A stretch of 64,000 nt of DNA from Nectonema munidae. Taxonomy: Eukaryota; Nematomorpha; Nectonematoida; Nectonematidae. The stretch spans positions 1,533,501 to 1,597,500 of the forward strand of contig JAUIRK010000993.1 of the NCBI GenBank assembly GCA_030549495.1, read 5' to 3'. The position numbers and the translations under genes are program-made. Under the pieces are notes generated by a model, which was not told the origin of the DNA, did no database searches, and worked only from the letters and a program-made list of their open reading frames with translations. Below, piece by piece: positions 22,550-60,240 of this stretch (the stretch's first letter is position 1; each line of letters starts with the position of its first letter).

Positions 22550-25500
22550 GGGGGATTTCTAAAATATAAGTAAAAGAAACTAAGTGTGCTTAATGAGGAT
22601 GCGTTAGTACGATGGGTTCGATCGTTTTAATCGAAGAAGATAGTGCGTTTAATAAATTGGGGTGGGAGAGGATTTGGCTTAAATTGGTTGAAAAATATCC
22701 TAGAGTTTTGATGCATGAGTTTATCATTTTGTGTCGATAGGAGATGAAAAAAGGGCGTATGAATAATAGATGATAAGGTGTTTCTAAAGCGTCGTAGCAG
22801 AAACGGCAGGTTTGATTGTCAGTGAGTTTGATGTGATATAGATATGATTTACAGGGGCAGTGACCTGAAAACTATCGTATTATGGATCGCGATGGGGTGA
22901 ATTTGTTGATGGCCTAAGATTGGTGTATTGCTTTTATATTCGGTATATCTGAGAGCGTGGTGTTGGAGGACTTGGTGATAATTTGTTGTCATTATTAAAG
23001 GTGTGTAAAGTGAGGTTTTGAGTGAAAACGTCAGGGTTTATGGAAGTTAGGTGTGATGTGTGTGTTTTGCAAAAGGCTTGTTTAGCGAGCAAGTCTACGC
23101 GTTTCTGTGAAGATGTAGGTCACGTGTAATTTTCTGTGAGTCTGTGTAGAAATGAATGTGGGTGAACTGTTTGAACAGGTGAATGTTATGGGTAGTGTGG
23201 TAGCAGGAGGCGATTTAAGGCTGTGCATTCAGCATCATATGTCGTGGTCAAGTGGTTTAATGGAGAATTTGAGGAATGTAAGGGAATTAGAGAGTCGTCT
23301 GCGTGGAAAGCGTATGGGAAAGCGCATCTGTTTATTGATTTGGCCGCGTCTGTGAAAATTCTGAGTGTAATGAGGTTTGGGAGTTGTCTGATCTCTTTTA
23401 TGTGGGTAATTTCGGTGTCCTTATTGGGATAAATTGTGATGTTGTATGGAAGAGATAACGATGGGTGTATTAGTGTGGCTGGATGAACTTTTTGGTGTAC
23501 GAGGTATTGTTGCAGGTGTGGAAGTGCTGTATGGAGAAGGATTGTGTAGGGGTGTATAGCGTTGAAGGGTAGGTGGAGCATGGAGGCTGAAGAGGAAGGT
23601 AGTAAGGATTTGTATATCTTGACGTAATGTTTGATGAGTGTGCTTTTCAAATGAATGAGAAGGGGTGGGCAATTTAAAATGAACTCTAAAGAAGAAGTGG
23701 AAGTTGCGCGGAAAGCTTTGAAATTGTTAAAAGACTAAGGCGATGGATTTTGAAAAGAAAAGTCAGGGTTGTGGGATGATCGAGTGATGACACCCAAGAT
23801 AGAATGCCATATTGAAGTGATGGAAGTATGAGTGATTTGTAAATAAAAAGAGAGTGGTGGATGCTGAAACCCCATTTGTATGAAATGACTGCTCTTAATT
23901 GAAATAGGGTCCTGGTGAGTTTTGTGTAAATGTTTTTGAAGTGTGTAGACCATTTCAAATTGGTATTAAAGGTGAGACCCAAGTATTTAGTGGTTTTTGC
24001 GGGTTGTATGAGAGTTGTGTTGTTGGTGCGTAGAGGTAGATGTGGAGAATGTTTGCGCGTAAAATGCATTAGTGTGGTTTTGAATGTGTTAAAGGTGATT
24101 TTGAGTGAATTAGCGGTGAAATTTAAAGCGTTGAATAGAGATGAGATGCGCTGAATTTTTTCGTGTTGTGTGTTCGAGGAAAAGGAAAATTGCAGGTCGT
24201 CTGAGAAGCATTGTGAGAAGTGTGCTTTTGAGTCGAGGATGTCGAGAAGATGGTTTATCAAGATAAGCCAGAGAATGTCGGAGAGGCATCCTCCTTGAGG
24301 GGTAGAGAGTGATAGCAAGTGAACTTCACGTATTGATTTTTCGCGAAAAACTAAAGCTCGATTTTGTAGATAATTGTGTATGAATTTAATCATGTAGGGT
24401 GGATATTTTTTTAGGTGCATGTTCAGAAGGATTGCGGGGTGCCAGGCGCTGTTAAATGCATTATCAATGTCTAGAAATAGGACTGTAGCGGTTTTGTGAG
24501 ATGTGATGGAGTGTTGAAGGTGTTCAGTTAGTTTTGATAAGGCTGACTCGGTTTTTCGGAGAGGAAGATAGGCAACCTGGGAGGGATGGATGAGGTTATA
24601 TTGAGGATGTATTGGACGAGCCTTCTTCGAAATATTTTTTCTAGGATTTTGCCGAGGACGGGAAGAATGGTAATAGGTCTCCTGTTTTTGAGTTTTGAGA
24701 GATCTTTGGGGGTTATGGTAGAAAAATAACTTTTCCTATTTTCCATAATGAAGGAAAAAAAGAGAGGGTTACACAAGCCACAAAAATTTAAAGTGTATTT
24801 CTAGAAGATGGATCGACTTTTTAATGTGATTTGTGGAGATTCAGTCGAGGCTTGGGGCTGAGCTGGGTCGGAGCGAGTTTACTGCGTGTGAAAGTTCAGA
24901 TGATGTTATGGCTGGGAAGTAATGGATGGTTAGCGATGTTGTGAGTGTGAGTGAGGAGGAGCGTAATGCGGCTTGATATGGATCCGTCAGAGAGGGGGTT
25001 GTCGACAGGAAAAAAGGAAGAGAGGAAAGATGGATTTATTTGAATTGAATCGGCTTTGGGTCTGGAAGTAGTTTGTGGAAATTGGCCGTAATCTTTTTTG
25101 ACTTGATGATTTTGTTGATGGTGGACCATGGATTGGATGATGTGGATGAGGTAAAACTAATCCATGCATTTCGCTTTGCAGTTTTTATTGAGCTGAGGTA
25201 GAATTGTCGAGTGTGTGTGTAGAATGTGATGTTCGAGGGTGCGGGTGTGCAGTGCGGTAGATTGGTCGATAGAGTATGTAGGAAGGTGTGCCATTGCGTG
25301 TATTTTGAAGATTTCGTGGGGGTGCGTGTGTGTGCTTTCGCGTTGATGTTGAGTTCAAAAATGATGTAGTGATGGTCAGATTCGGAGGGTTGATCGGAGA
25401 TGGCCCAGTTTGAGATGAGATCTTATGTGTTTGATGAAGAGAGAGTTATGTCAATATGTGATGAGGTGACAATGTTGTTTATAATTCCCAGGAAGGTTGG

Positions 25501-25742
25501 CTCTGTTGTGTTGTCGCAAATGTGTAGATTATGTTGGGCGATGATGGATGTCGCCTCGAGGCCGCGTATATTTTCTTTTTGCTCCCAAAGGAAGGATCAC
25601 GCGTTGCAGTCTGTGCAAATGATGAGGTAGAAGGATTTGAAAATCGCTGATATGTGTGCTTTGGCAAAAGCCTATTGTTGTGAGGAAAATTGCTTAAGGA
25701 GAAATTTTTTTCAAAGAATGATAAGGATGTGAATTTTAGCAA
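22550..25742 (-). mobile_element. Non-LTR retrotransposon (R1/I-like LINE with RNase H), 5'-truncated
   Basis: Read on the minus strand the parts occur in normal LINE order. First is an apurinic endonuclease segment at about 25690-25330 (IICTDCNAWSFLWEQ, then SHIDITL and SDHHYIIFEL). Next is reverse transcriptase at about 24776-23686 (LKNRRPITILPVLGKILEKI; STPQGGCLSDILWLILINHL; FSDDLQFSF in place of the usual FADD). Then comes RNase H at about 23430-23186 (TDAAKS, then TYDAECTALNRL) and finally a Cys motif CRFCYDALETPYHLLF near 22790. RNase H places it in the I/R1/LOA part of the LINE tree. Several frame changes and the altered FADD motif make it inactive. The N-terminal endonuclease and ORF1 are absent. 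Confidence 0.82.
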
Positions 25743-25782
25743 TAATTTTTTATTAAAGTTTTTGTTCTCAATAATTCACAAA

Positions 25783-25861
25783 TACAGTAGAATCTCGCTA
25801 CTATGCCCCCTCGGTACTATGCCACTCTCGCTACTATGCCACTTTCACTCGGTCCGGAAAA
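25783..25861. mobile_element. Solo Tigger-like terminus
   Basis: TACAGTAGAATCTCGCTACT begins like a pogo/Tigger end and is followed by three direct copies of a CTACTATGCCAC-type motif. No second end is visible because the sequence runs into the low-complexity block. Confidence 0.5.
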
Positions 25862-26165
25862 AATTAAAAGAAAATAACCTTCCCCCCCCCCCCCCCTCTC
25901 TTTTCTCTTTTTTTTGTGGGGGGTGTGTTTTTTTTTTTCCCTTTTTTAAAAATAAATAATATTTTTTTTTTTTTTTTAAAAAAATAAAAAAAAAAGGAAA
26001 AAAAAAAAATTTGAAAAATAAAAAAAAGAGGGGGGTAAAAAAAGGGGGGGGGGGGAAAAAGGAAAAAAAGGGGAAAAAAAAAAAAGGGGGGGGGGGGGGG
26101 TATAGGGGGAGGGAAGGGGTGAAAAAATAAAAAAGAGGAGAGAAAGAAAAGAGAGGTGAAAAAAA
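25862..26165. repeat. Homopolymer-rich low-complexity block
   Basis: About 300 bp is built almost only of C/T runs, then A runs with a few T, then A/G runs, including stretches of 12 or more identical bases. This is unlike the surrounding AT-rich DNA and resembles failed consensus in long-read or polymerase-slippage sequence. Open frames crossing it are not credible. Confidence 0.7.
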
Positions 26166-27450
26166 GGGATATTCATAAATATCGGAATCAAATTCACAAT
26201 ACTGATTGATTCTAAACTTTTCACTGATTGTAATTATTTATTAGATAAACCTTGTTTTAGTAGAGTTCCTAAAGTATTCATAATATTCATTAATAAGGTT
26301 ATTTATAAAATCGTTTTGACTTATTCGTCTAATGATGTGTTCGAAGAATTGATCTCACCATATTTGACCCAACAACCAGTTCGGTAGCTAACTGTCTTCA
26401 ATTATTGCAATCTTTATGATGTATTCTATTCCTATGACAATGGAGACAATTTCGTATATATTCTCAGTTTCAATTTTGGGTAGAAGCTGCTTTTATTTTA
26501 AAACGTTTGAGTGGAGATTTATATATGTTTTTATATGTGTAATATATCTCGATAGAGTTTTAATCAAATATATTCAGGTAATTATAACATTTAAAAGGGA
26601 GATATCTATGGACATATATTACACATATATAAATCTGGACTTACAAGAAATCCTTTAACTACATCTTTACTCCAAAAGCCGTTTTCTCCACTTTTTTCTT
26701 GACTTAGTTGAAATTTTCATATATTAAGATTAGGGAAATTAAACAGGTTCACTAAAATTTTACATTTTTAATATTTTAATTAATAATAATTACGATCGAC
26801 TCTCGTTTTTAATGAAGAAGAATTTATAATTTGAAGTTAAGGTACAAATTTATTAAAAAAAACAAGTTTATATGAAAACAAGCTTGGATGATACAAATAA
26901 TATATATAACCTAAGCAAATCAAATGTCATGACCGCTTAGAGATGTAGCATAAGAATATCATGTAAATATAGAAAAAAATATGTAATGGCTAATAATTTT
27001 TTTATTATCTGTATTTGGATTTTTTCTTTATTCTATTATAGTCATCTCCAACGATAATTAAGCAACTTTTGTCCCAATCATTTTTAAAATTCTTATTAAA
27101 AACACAATGGGTTCGGTATTAAATATATCGGATAATTTTTCTGATCCTAATAGCAAAAATTTAAAATATAATTATTCGTATATATCGGTTCGCATTTCTG
27201 AAAAATATAATTCAAATTATTAAAAATAGCTTATTTTTCTAACTCATCTGTTGTTTTGTTTTAATTGTTTTTTATTCAAATTTTATTATAATTTTTTTTA
27301 ATTGAATAAATTAATTTTCCAAGATTATGTTCTATTCGACTGATCTTTAAAAAATTAATTTAATTGTAATAATTTTTATATCGGATAATTTTTGCGCTCC
27401 GGGAAAATCTGATATAACCTTAAGGCATATTTTGAAATAGTATAATATAA
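26166..27450. other. AT-rich intergenic DNA
   Basis: No gene or clear repeat recognised. An ATATATAAATCTCC/GGAGATTTATATAT-like inverted pair near 26512-26525 and 26600-26635 suggests a small stem-forming remnant. Confidence 0.4.
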
Positions 27451-27458
27451 GGGCGTAG

Positions 27459-27997
27459 CAGAGGCGTAGCTAGTGGGGGGGGGGGGGGCGCCAGGAGCGG
27501 TCCGCCCCGGGCGGCAGATTTTAAGGGGCGGCATTTTGTCCTAAGGTCATTTGTTAAAATATTCCATTTAATTTTTAGTTTAAATTTTCTGTTCAATTTA
27601 ATCGATTCCAGTTTTTTGTGACTGTTTTAATTTTAGTGGAGGGGGTCAAAAAGGCACTCCCCGTCCATCATTTTTTTATATTTTGTTTCTTATTTCATTT
27701 TTAAGGATTGAAATTTCTTTTAGCTATGAGATGTATAGAAACCGCAGTTTATTTTGTAATTACATCTCATTTTTTACTTTTATTGTTAGTTAAAATTGTT
27801 AACAAGATGAGCTCTCTCAATGACTCCTTTAAAATTATTTCTGACCCCAGCCGTCTGAAGACCCTAACTACAATCAAGTCTTCGCCTGACCGTTAACGTA
27901 CGGACTTGAATTTTTGGAGGCTTTTGAAACTCAATGTTATAAAGGGCGGCAGATTTTACAACCGCCCCGGGCGGCAAAAGTGTTAGCTACGCCTCTG
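27459..27997. mobile_element. hAT MITE
   Basis: Perfect 14-bp terminal inverted repeats CAGAGGCGTAGCTA enclose 539 bp. Subterminal GCCGCCCGGGGCGG-type sequence occurs at both ends. The flanks GGGCGTAG and AGGCGCAG match at six of eight positions with only transitions, as expected for a CpG-decayed target duplication. Confidence 0.75.
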
Positions 27998-28002
27998 AGG
28001 CG

Positions 28003-28180
28003 CAGTGGCGGATCCAGAAATTGACCATAAGGGGGCAAATTAAAAAATACTAGTAAAATACTACCATACAAGTCTTCATGCTCTAGGAAAGAGCAAAATC
28101 AGTAAGGAGAATTTCTGAAGCCGTTGTTCATAGGGGGAGGGGGCTAGGCCTACGTGGTCCCCCATCTGGATCTTCCAGTG
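28003..28180. mobile_element. Short hAT-like MITE
   Basis: CAGTGGCGGATCCAG at the left and, read inward from the right, CACTGGAAGATCCAG form imperfect inverted ends around 178 bp. It lies immediately next to the MITE at 27459-27997. The target duplication is not clear. Confidence 0.5.
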
Positions 28181-28542
28181 TGAGGATGTTTCTTTGAAAT
28201 AATGTCATCTAAGGGTTTTTTTGAAATATTTCTATATAAGGACGTTAAATAAAAGAATGTTTCCAAACACTGTATTAGAGTTACATAAAAAATTATCTTC
28301 AATTTGATCATTAGAATTGGATAGAATGAGTTTATTTGAATTAATTTCATTGAGAAAAAAAACAAAACAAATTAAATATGCAATTTTTTTTGCTTTACAA
28401 ATCTGCCGTTTTAAACAAAAGATCTTTAAAGAGAAATTGATCGAGTTATCTTAGAATTTATCCCAAGCTTTTCATACAAATACACAAAGAAAAAAATATA
28501 TGTGAGTCAGAATAAGTAGGTTAATTAGAAAATACTTTTTTA

Positions 28543-28720
28543 GCAGAGGGCCTACTGTTGGCGTAGTGTCAGATTGTGAATTGTCAGGTTCGATTTTCGA
28601 TCGGGACTATCCTTAACATTTCTCCAGCTATGGGAGATTATTCTTCGCTTTCATTAGAGATATAGGAAGCACACTCTGATTCGGAGATTTTATTCGCCAT
28701 CTGAATCTACAAAAATTTTG
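28543..28720 (+). mobile_element. tRNA-derived SINE
   Basis: A box-A-like GGCCTACTGTTGGCG and a box-B-like AGGTTCGATTTTC lie about 35 bp apart, followed by GATCGGGACTATCC. The same body occurs in opposite orientation at 35735-35828, so this is a SINE family rather than a tRNA gene. It ends about 215 bp upstream of the hpo start codon. Confidence 0.65.
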
Positions 28721-28934
28721 GTATCACTAATACTTTATCATTTTGTTGAATATCATTTAAGCTTGATGATGCTTCATTTTTCTCTCTTCTCACATCCATT
28801 TAAAGCTCCTATCCTCTATTCTCTCTGAAAAGCATCTTCAATAAATTTCACCTTCTCAAATTCAAATTTTAATCTCCTTTCCTGTCTACGACTTCTTTCC
28901 TCGTACTTCATGCCGCCTTAGTTGCAAAATAGAG

Positions 28935-53972
<25,038 letters not shown>

Positions 53973-55324
53973 AATAAAAGCACTCTGAGTAAAAGACCTC
54001 AAGGCTTGAATTCGTTCTAAATCGCTTGTTGTTTAAATATACTAAAAGCTCTATTTAATCTTTTATCTTAATACCGAGTATACCTTATAATAAAATAACT
54101 TAATTTTAAATTCGTTTGGAGAGAGGGGGGGGGGTGTTTTCTAATTTTTATAATAAAGTACAAAGCATGCGCATTATAATGCATCATAGTTTACTCTTTT
54201 CTTCTTGTTCACCTTCATTTCCCATATTTACAAATACTGAATGACAGATTTTGAGTTATATATATATACATGAGTTTTATGTTGTTTTTTCTCGTAATTT
54301 TACAGTTGAAAAGTAGTTGTCAGATACATAATGTTTTAAAGAATGTTTTAAAAAATTGTAGGTATTGATAGCAAATTTGAAAACAAGCTGCGTCTTCATC
54401 TTCATAAATATTAAATTGGCAACATTTTTCCACTCGACCGTGTTTTTGACTATTTAAATTTTCTCCTCAATTTGCATAATAGTTGATTGACAAGTGCTTA
54501 ACCAATTTCTAAATGGGCCTTAATGTGTAAAATTTTGGAACGTATTGTCTTTTTTAGGATTGGTATAGAAGTAGCATTAGTGCTAGTATTAGAGTTAGTG
54601 TTAGGGTAGTGTCAGCGCAATCGTACATGCATGCATTTACCTATACATTTTTTGACATTCTTGACACAAACTCTCCTATTTATTTGTATTAATACACGTC
54701 TGAGACAAAAAAACATCTTGACATCCATACGAATGCATACATATTGAGATTAGAGATCCATGCACGGAAATACTTAAATATCAAAAAGAGCCGTATAGCC
54801 CATTTTTCACAGAGTATACAATTAAAGCATTTACCATGCCCAAACTTAAATAAGAGATTTTTACTAAATTTGAAAATTCATTTAACGTTTTTAGCTAAAT
54901 TTATTGAAACATATCAATTGAATAAGTGTTTTAACCGCTTGTTCCAAATTGAATCACACATCATTTAGGAAGCCGAATGACTACTATATTTATATATAAT
55001 TCTCTGTTCTTTTTTTTGCATTTTTTAAATAATTTGGTAAATATATTTATATCAAAATATTGACCAAATAGAACGCCAAGTTGCTTCTGACAATATAGGA
55101 CTTGCTTAAATAGATAAATTAAAAATTCATTGCTACCTACATAAATTGAAGTTTGACTCAATGGACAATTCCATCCAAAATATCTACTAAAAGTGTATAG
55201 GAAACCTGATAATGCGATACTGCACGAAGATGTATCAACTCCAACCCCAATCTTCTATCGAATCAAAGACAGCATTGAGCGCATGAGAATGCCTAGCCCT
55301 GATCTTTTCAAGGTATATACAAGG
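53973..55324. other. hpo 3' flank
   Basis: Contains the likely hpo 3'UTR with AATAAA at 53973 and 54089, then AT-rich DNA. A (GT)AGTGTTAG-like short repeat lies near 54575-54610. No other gene was recognised. Confidence 0.5.
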
Positions 55325-55643
55325 CAGTGGCGAAGCGTCATTGCAAGCAAGGCATGCACTGCATGCCTACTAAACAAAACAAGCAATATGTAGTGATGTA
55401 TTACTCTTGCAAAGCAGAATACATGTGATGGTTAAAATAAAGAGATTATAGCTTTATAAAGTGAAGGGAGATAAGCAAGCAGTCTTGAAATTGCTTTCCA
55501 ATCGAAGTGTTATAAAAGGAGACGTAGCGAAAGAGAGAGAAAGTATGCATATGGCAATATTAATATAGATGTTTTGCTCTCATCCATACTCTTTCTCTTT
55601 CTGCGTGAGGAAAAGATAGGCAAGCAATGTTAGTTTTGCTTAA

Positions 55644-58600
55644 CCTTCGCATACCACTGTTGGGCTTTTTACTCCACTGTTTTTTTCAACTCAAAATTTA
55701 GGCCACAAAAAAATATGTAAGGTGAATGAAAATTAACACCCAAATATGAAGAAATTAATGAAGTTTTCATTTTTTACTTCGACTTAAATTTTTAACAAAA
55801 ATTTCAGGGGTTGATGACCCAAAAGTCAACATGACTTCAAAAAAAAAAATTTCAATATTTTTTGAATTTTCGTAAGACTTCCATAAAACATTTTTTATAT
55901 AAAGATTAGTAAACTTCTGTTATTTTTGTGTGATAAAATCTGATGAAAAAATGATTTTTAAAAAACAAGCAAAAAAATTTATTAACGCCATCTATATATT
56001 TTAAATTACAATGCAAAAACAAAAATGTATAAACTTATCTGCTATCAGAGTGACAAGTAGGACATATCAGATAAGAATGCCTTTTGCAAATAAATTTTTT
56101 ACAAAACGAGCACTTTCTGGTACCCCTGCTTCTGGGTTTGCATTCCGGAATAGTGCAGTATCCTCTGCTATTCGATCTACTTTCATTTATTTCTCTTTGA
56201 GGGAGAAATCCATAATACGATAAAATATTTTTGATAGGTCGTGATATTTGTGAAACTTTAGAGCGTACAAGCATTGACTGTTCACAAAGTTTGAGAGATA
56301 AAAACTTCAAAAAAAATTTCCTGCCTCCTTTTCTAGTTGAGCAATGTGTATCGGTGTTGAAACTATAAATTACCCAAGAGTTGAACGCTGTGATATCTAA
56401 GTAATTTGTAAAAACAGCCATAGTCCATCTTCTAGTAGGCTTATAGGATGTAAAATCCCTTGCCATTCTGTTGAAACAATCAACACCGCTTTTATACTTA
56501 TTGTAAAGAACCAAGGTTTCGGGCTTGCTTTTATACGATGTTATAGCCACACCCCGAGTATGTTGGGAAGATAAGATATAAACCGCTTTAAAATTTTGCT
56601 TAGCATGTTTCATCGGAATGTAAGTTGAAATAGAAGCATACTCTGAGTAAACGAACTTACTCTCAGTTTCTTGTAAGTTTAAATTACGAATGTATTTAGG
56701 TTTCAGAATATTGGGTAGAAAACGACGATTTGAGTTTATAGTGCCGCAAATAGGTAAATCTTTGCTTAGGGCCAACTTCGCTAGTTCATAAGATGTGAAA
56801 AAGCGATCAAGAAAAACTCCACATCCCCGTGGTAAATTTGATCCAATTATTAATCTTACAAATTTCTAAACTAGAAAAATAACATTTATCAAGCAAACCA
56901 GAAATGTAAATTTCAGGCTTCATTACATAAAAAGTGTTAGCATCATTCATATGATATACTTTGATACCATAGTGGCCGGGTTTACTCTTATCGTATATTT
57001 TTATGGGACATCCTCCTCTGAACTTGACTAGTTGATCATCAATAGTAACTGCATCTAGAGGCGTCCAATACCTATGACAATTATCAAAAAAATGACTATG
57101 AATCACTCTGATTGCTGATAGTTTATCATTTTGATTTCTATCAATTGAACAATCAAAACGAATAAAAATATTTATATATGTGAACATCCTTCTTCCCATC
57201 GCTGCACGCAAAAAAGGGTCGCCATTTTTGGAGAAAAGATACCGCGTCGCTATTCTTTGGTCTTTAGCTTGTCCAATGTAAATAAGACATCCAAAGTAAG
57301 CTAGTAGGTCACTTATATTAAACCTTTCATGGCAAGCTTTTAACTCTTCCCATTTTGAAATGCTTTTACTAAATAAATGATTTTTACTATACATCTGATG
57401 TCGGACAAAATATAAACCCCAAAATTCAGTCTTTAGAAGTTCATAAATTAGAAAGTTTTATAGGAATCATAAAAAATAATGAAACTTGTATAGTTCAGGA
57501 ATGTCTTCTAAAGACTGAATTTTTGAGCATATATTTTTATAAAGTTGAAAAAACTTACTTGTAATTTTCTTCTGCTTTTTTCTTCGTCATTTCAAAAATA
57601 TGGGTTATTATAGTAATATCAAAGAACAAATTGAAAATTTTGACAATATCCTTTAGATTTTTTGCTTCATTTGTTGGACCATATGGACGTAGAGATAAAT
57701 TACGGCAATTTCGAGCTTGAACACGACCAGTGATGGAGTCTTGAGATTCCCAAAAATATCTTGTACCGTCCGGGGCTATCAAGTTTTCATCCTCATTTTC
57801 CAGAGTTTCTTCTTCTCTTTCCTCAAGTTCTTCAAATGACTCTTCTCTTGAAAGGGGAACTTCTTCATATATATCCGACGCTGAATCGTCCGATATATAA
57901 AAGTACTCATCAGATTCGGTAGACGTTGAATATTTGCTTGAAGTGTCCATGATTGTGGCAAATAACAAAATAATGAATGTGAAAAAACTTATTCAACACA
58001 AAGCTTTGTATCGTAAATAAACGGTGAATGCTGTGCAAAAGGAATTATCTTCCACAAAGAGAACACATAAACAAAATGCCAAACAGATATTGATTTTTAT
58101 TACGCAAGGTTTGCTAATGAATATAAATCAACAGTGAATGATGTGCAAAAGGAATTATCTCCCACAAAGACAACACATAAACAAATGCCAAACAGATATT
58201 GATTTTTATTACGCAAGGTTTGCTACATACTGTCATATAAACAAATCGTCCAAGGAGCAACCAACATTATTTATTATGATAATCAGGTCCTTTTTATTCT
58301 CAATAGATATAGATTTCTTTTCTCCTGCTATCAACAAAAGGCAGCCTATAAAAGCGACTTGTCCTACTTATAAATTTATTTACCAAGACAACGCCTGTAA
58401 ATATCACTAGAAAATGAGGCATTTTTACAAAAAGTTGTAGATAAAGATTTTATAAAAGCTATATTCATTTTTTTTATTTACAAATATATTCTCGTAAATA
58501 TTTCTGTTTTTTGAAAAGAAAAAAAGATGGCGTTAAATTGAATATAATAAAACTTTTATTTTTTGTTGATTTGCTTTCTAGGTTTTCCTCAGAAACATTG

Positions 58601-58800
58601 GTTAGATGAATTATTATTATTAAGATAAAAAAACCTCAAAAATAAAAAAACCTCAAAAATAAAAAAACAGATGTTTTAAACTTATTAAATGTTTCTTATT
58701 TAGATCTAACTTTATTTTAACTTAAAATTAACAGGACATGGGCTTTTTACTCCAGTATTGTGGCATTGGTGTATTATTTATATACTGTGACATGCGAAGG
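55644..58800 (-). mobile_element. piggyBac transposon nested in the hAT-like shell
   Basis: TTAA at 55640-55643 and 58801-58804 flanks inverted ends CCTTCGCATACCAC and (inward) CCTTCGCATGTCAC. A subterminal GGGCTTTTTACTCCA motif is present near both ends. The minus-strand transposase has an acidic N-terminus (57968-57555), a middle part (57394-56807; WTPLDAVTIDDQLVKFRGGC, GHYGIKVYHMNDANTFY) and a C-terminal part (56850-56035; CGVFLDRFFTSYELAKLAL, FNRMARDFTSYKPTRRWT), ending in a Cys-rich domain (KCSFCKKFICKRHSYLICP). One frameshift near 56835 separates the middle and C-terminal parts. The N-terminal and middle parts join through a GTAAGT...TAG gap of about 170 bp that could be an intron. It is otherwise well preserved. 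Confidence 0.9.
58021..58224. repeat. Direct duplication of about 95-110 bp at the piggyBac 5' end
   Basis: 58021-58112 and 58131-58224 both contain GTGCAAAAGGAATTATCT and ACGCAAGGTTTGCTA, with about 95% identity. The duplication lies between the transposase start and the end of the element. Confidence 0.85.
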
Positions 58801-59202
58801 TTAAAACAAGAGAGATAGCAAGAAGATAGAGTATGTAAGCAAGTATGTATCATAGCAAGAAAGATAGAGTATGTGAAAGCCATGTATCTTTTGCTTTCAT
58901 GAATATTCTGCTGCACATAATGCAAGGCAAGCAATATTATTTACGCTTTCACTTATTCAATACAAAATATATGTGAAGATGAAAAATAAACAAATGATAG
59001 TTTTTCCTAGGAAAGTATACGAAGATGGGCAAGCAGTTTTAAAATTGCTTTCTAACTAACGTATTAGAAAAAGAGATTGTATATAGAAAGAGAGATTGCG
59101 TATATAGAAGCAATTAAAAATGTATATATGCAACATGTGTATTGCTGTTTACTTCATTTTTGTTTTTGCATGCCCTTTGTGTAGAAGCACGCTTCGCCAC
59201 TG

Positions 59203-60240
59203 AATTACAAGGTCATACAAAATATACTCCGAAATAATATACAACGAGTACTCTTTGAAGACCAACTTTAAATATACAAACTTCCACTGCAAAAGAAATC
59301 AGATGATTAGTCTTAAAAATTCGAGTCCTCAAATGGTTAACTTACCTTTTGCGTCCTCTTGGCTCGTTACTCATTGCTCTTCTGCTCACAAGCTGCCCTC
59401 CCTTTTCAATTTTAAAGATTTTTCCATGTCAAAAAGATGCCAATTTGAAAAACAAGCTCACAATTCTAAAAAGGCTCTATGAGAAATGAATGGCAAAAAA
59501 TTAGCGAGTATAAATTTGGGCAATCAATGAAAATAGTAACTTGAAATTGAGAAATTGGACACAAATAAACATAATTTATGTTTTTTGTTTACTTGGATGG
59601 AAAAAAATCACTGATTAACTTTCAAAGCTTTCATAATGATCAGAATTCTGATTCAAGTTCTTTTTTTCATGCGCATGATCGAAAATAGAATGATAAAATC
59701 ACAAAAAAGTACACAGTAAAACAAGCGCTAAACTTATAGAACCTTTTGATGATAACTTTTACAATTTGAAGGCCGTTGTTCACACAGTCATAATGTTTGA
59801 CCGCATATATCTCAAGTTTTCTCAAGTTATACGCTATAATTAAAAGGTCTTTATAAATTCATAAGATTTCAGCCATATGTTATTTTGGCAAAATTTTAAA
59901 AAGTACACATTTGGAGATAAAAAAATTGCTAAGGTATTTATCAAGAAATAGATGGTTCAAAATATTTTTTAAAAGTTTTTTCCTCATGCATCAACGTTCA
60001 GTCATTCACAACAGATGACTTCAAAAGAATGAACATATTTTTAGTTTTTTCATTTTTTTAGTTTTTGATTTGAGTTGCAAAAATGTACTCTTTTTTAACG
60101 AAAGCTATATGTTCACGTAATATTTTAAAGTTTTTTACTTTACATTTGATCATATTTTAATTTTTTTAAGAATGGGGTACTTAAAAGTCTTCTTTAAAAA
60201 CGATTACTATTTTCAAGATTAAAAAATTATCTATAAAATT
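59203..60240. other. Intergenic DNA with a TTAA-MITE fragment
   Basis: Near 59295-59336 the sequence GATTAGTCTTAAAAATTCGA then GTCCTCAAATGG is the right half of the CCCTTTGAGGAC MITE family, with TTAA at 59337. The remaining sequence is AT-rich without recognised genes. Confidence 0.45.

Larger units (their letters stand above)
55325..59202. mobile_element. hAT-like shell interrupted by a piggyBac
   Basis: The left end CAGTGGCGAAGCGTC and the right end read inward CAGTGGCGAAGCGTG form a terminal inverted repeat. The flanks share TACAAGG close to the ends (left ATACAAGG, right AATTACAAGG), suggesting an 8-bp duplication with a small shift. Shell sequence on either side of the piggyBac contains GGCAAGCA-type motifs and a related AAGCAGT..TTGAAATTGCTTTC block. 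No transposase of its own is visible. Confidence 0.7.

Noticed and set aside
25690-26224. Open frames across the homopolymer block
   Set aside because: Composition is runs of single bases; no credible protein.
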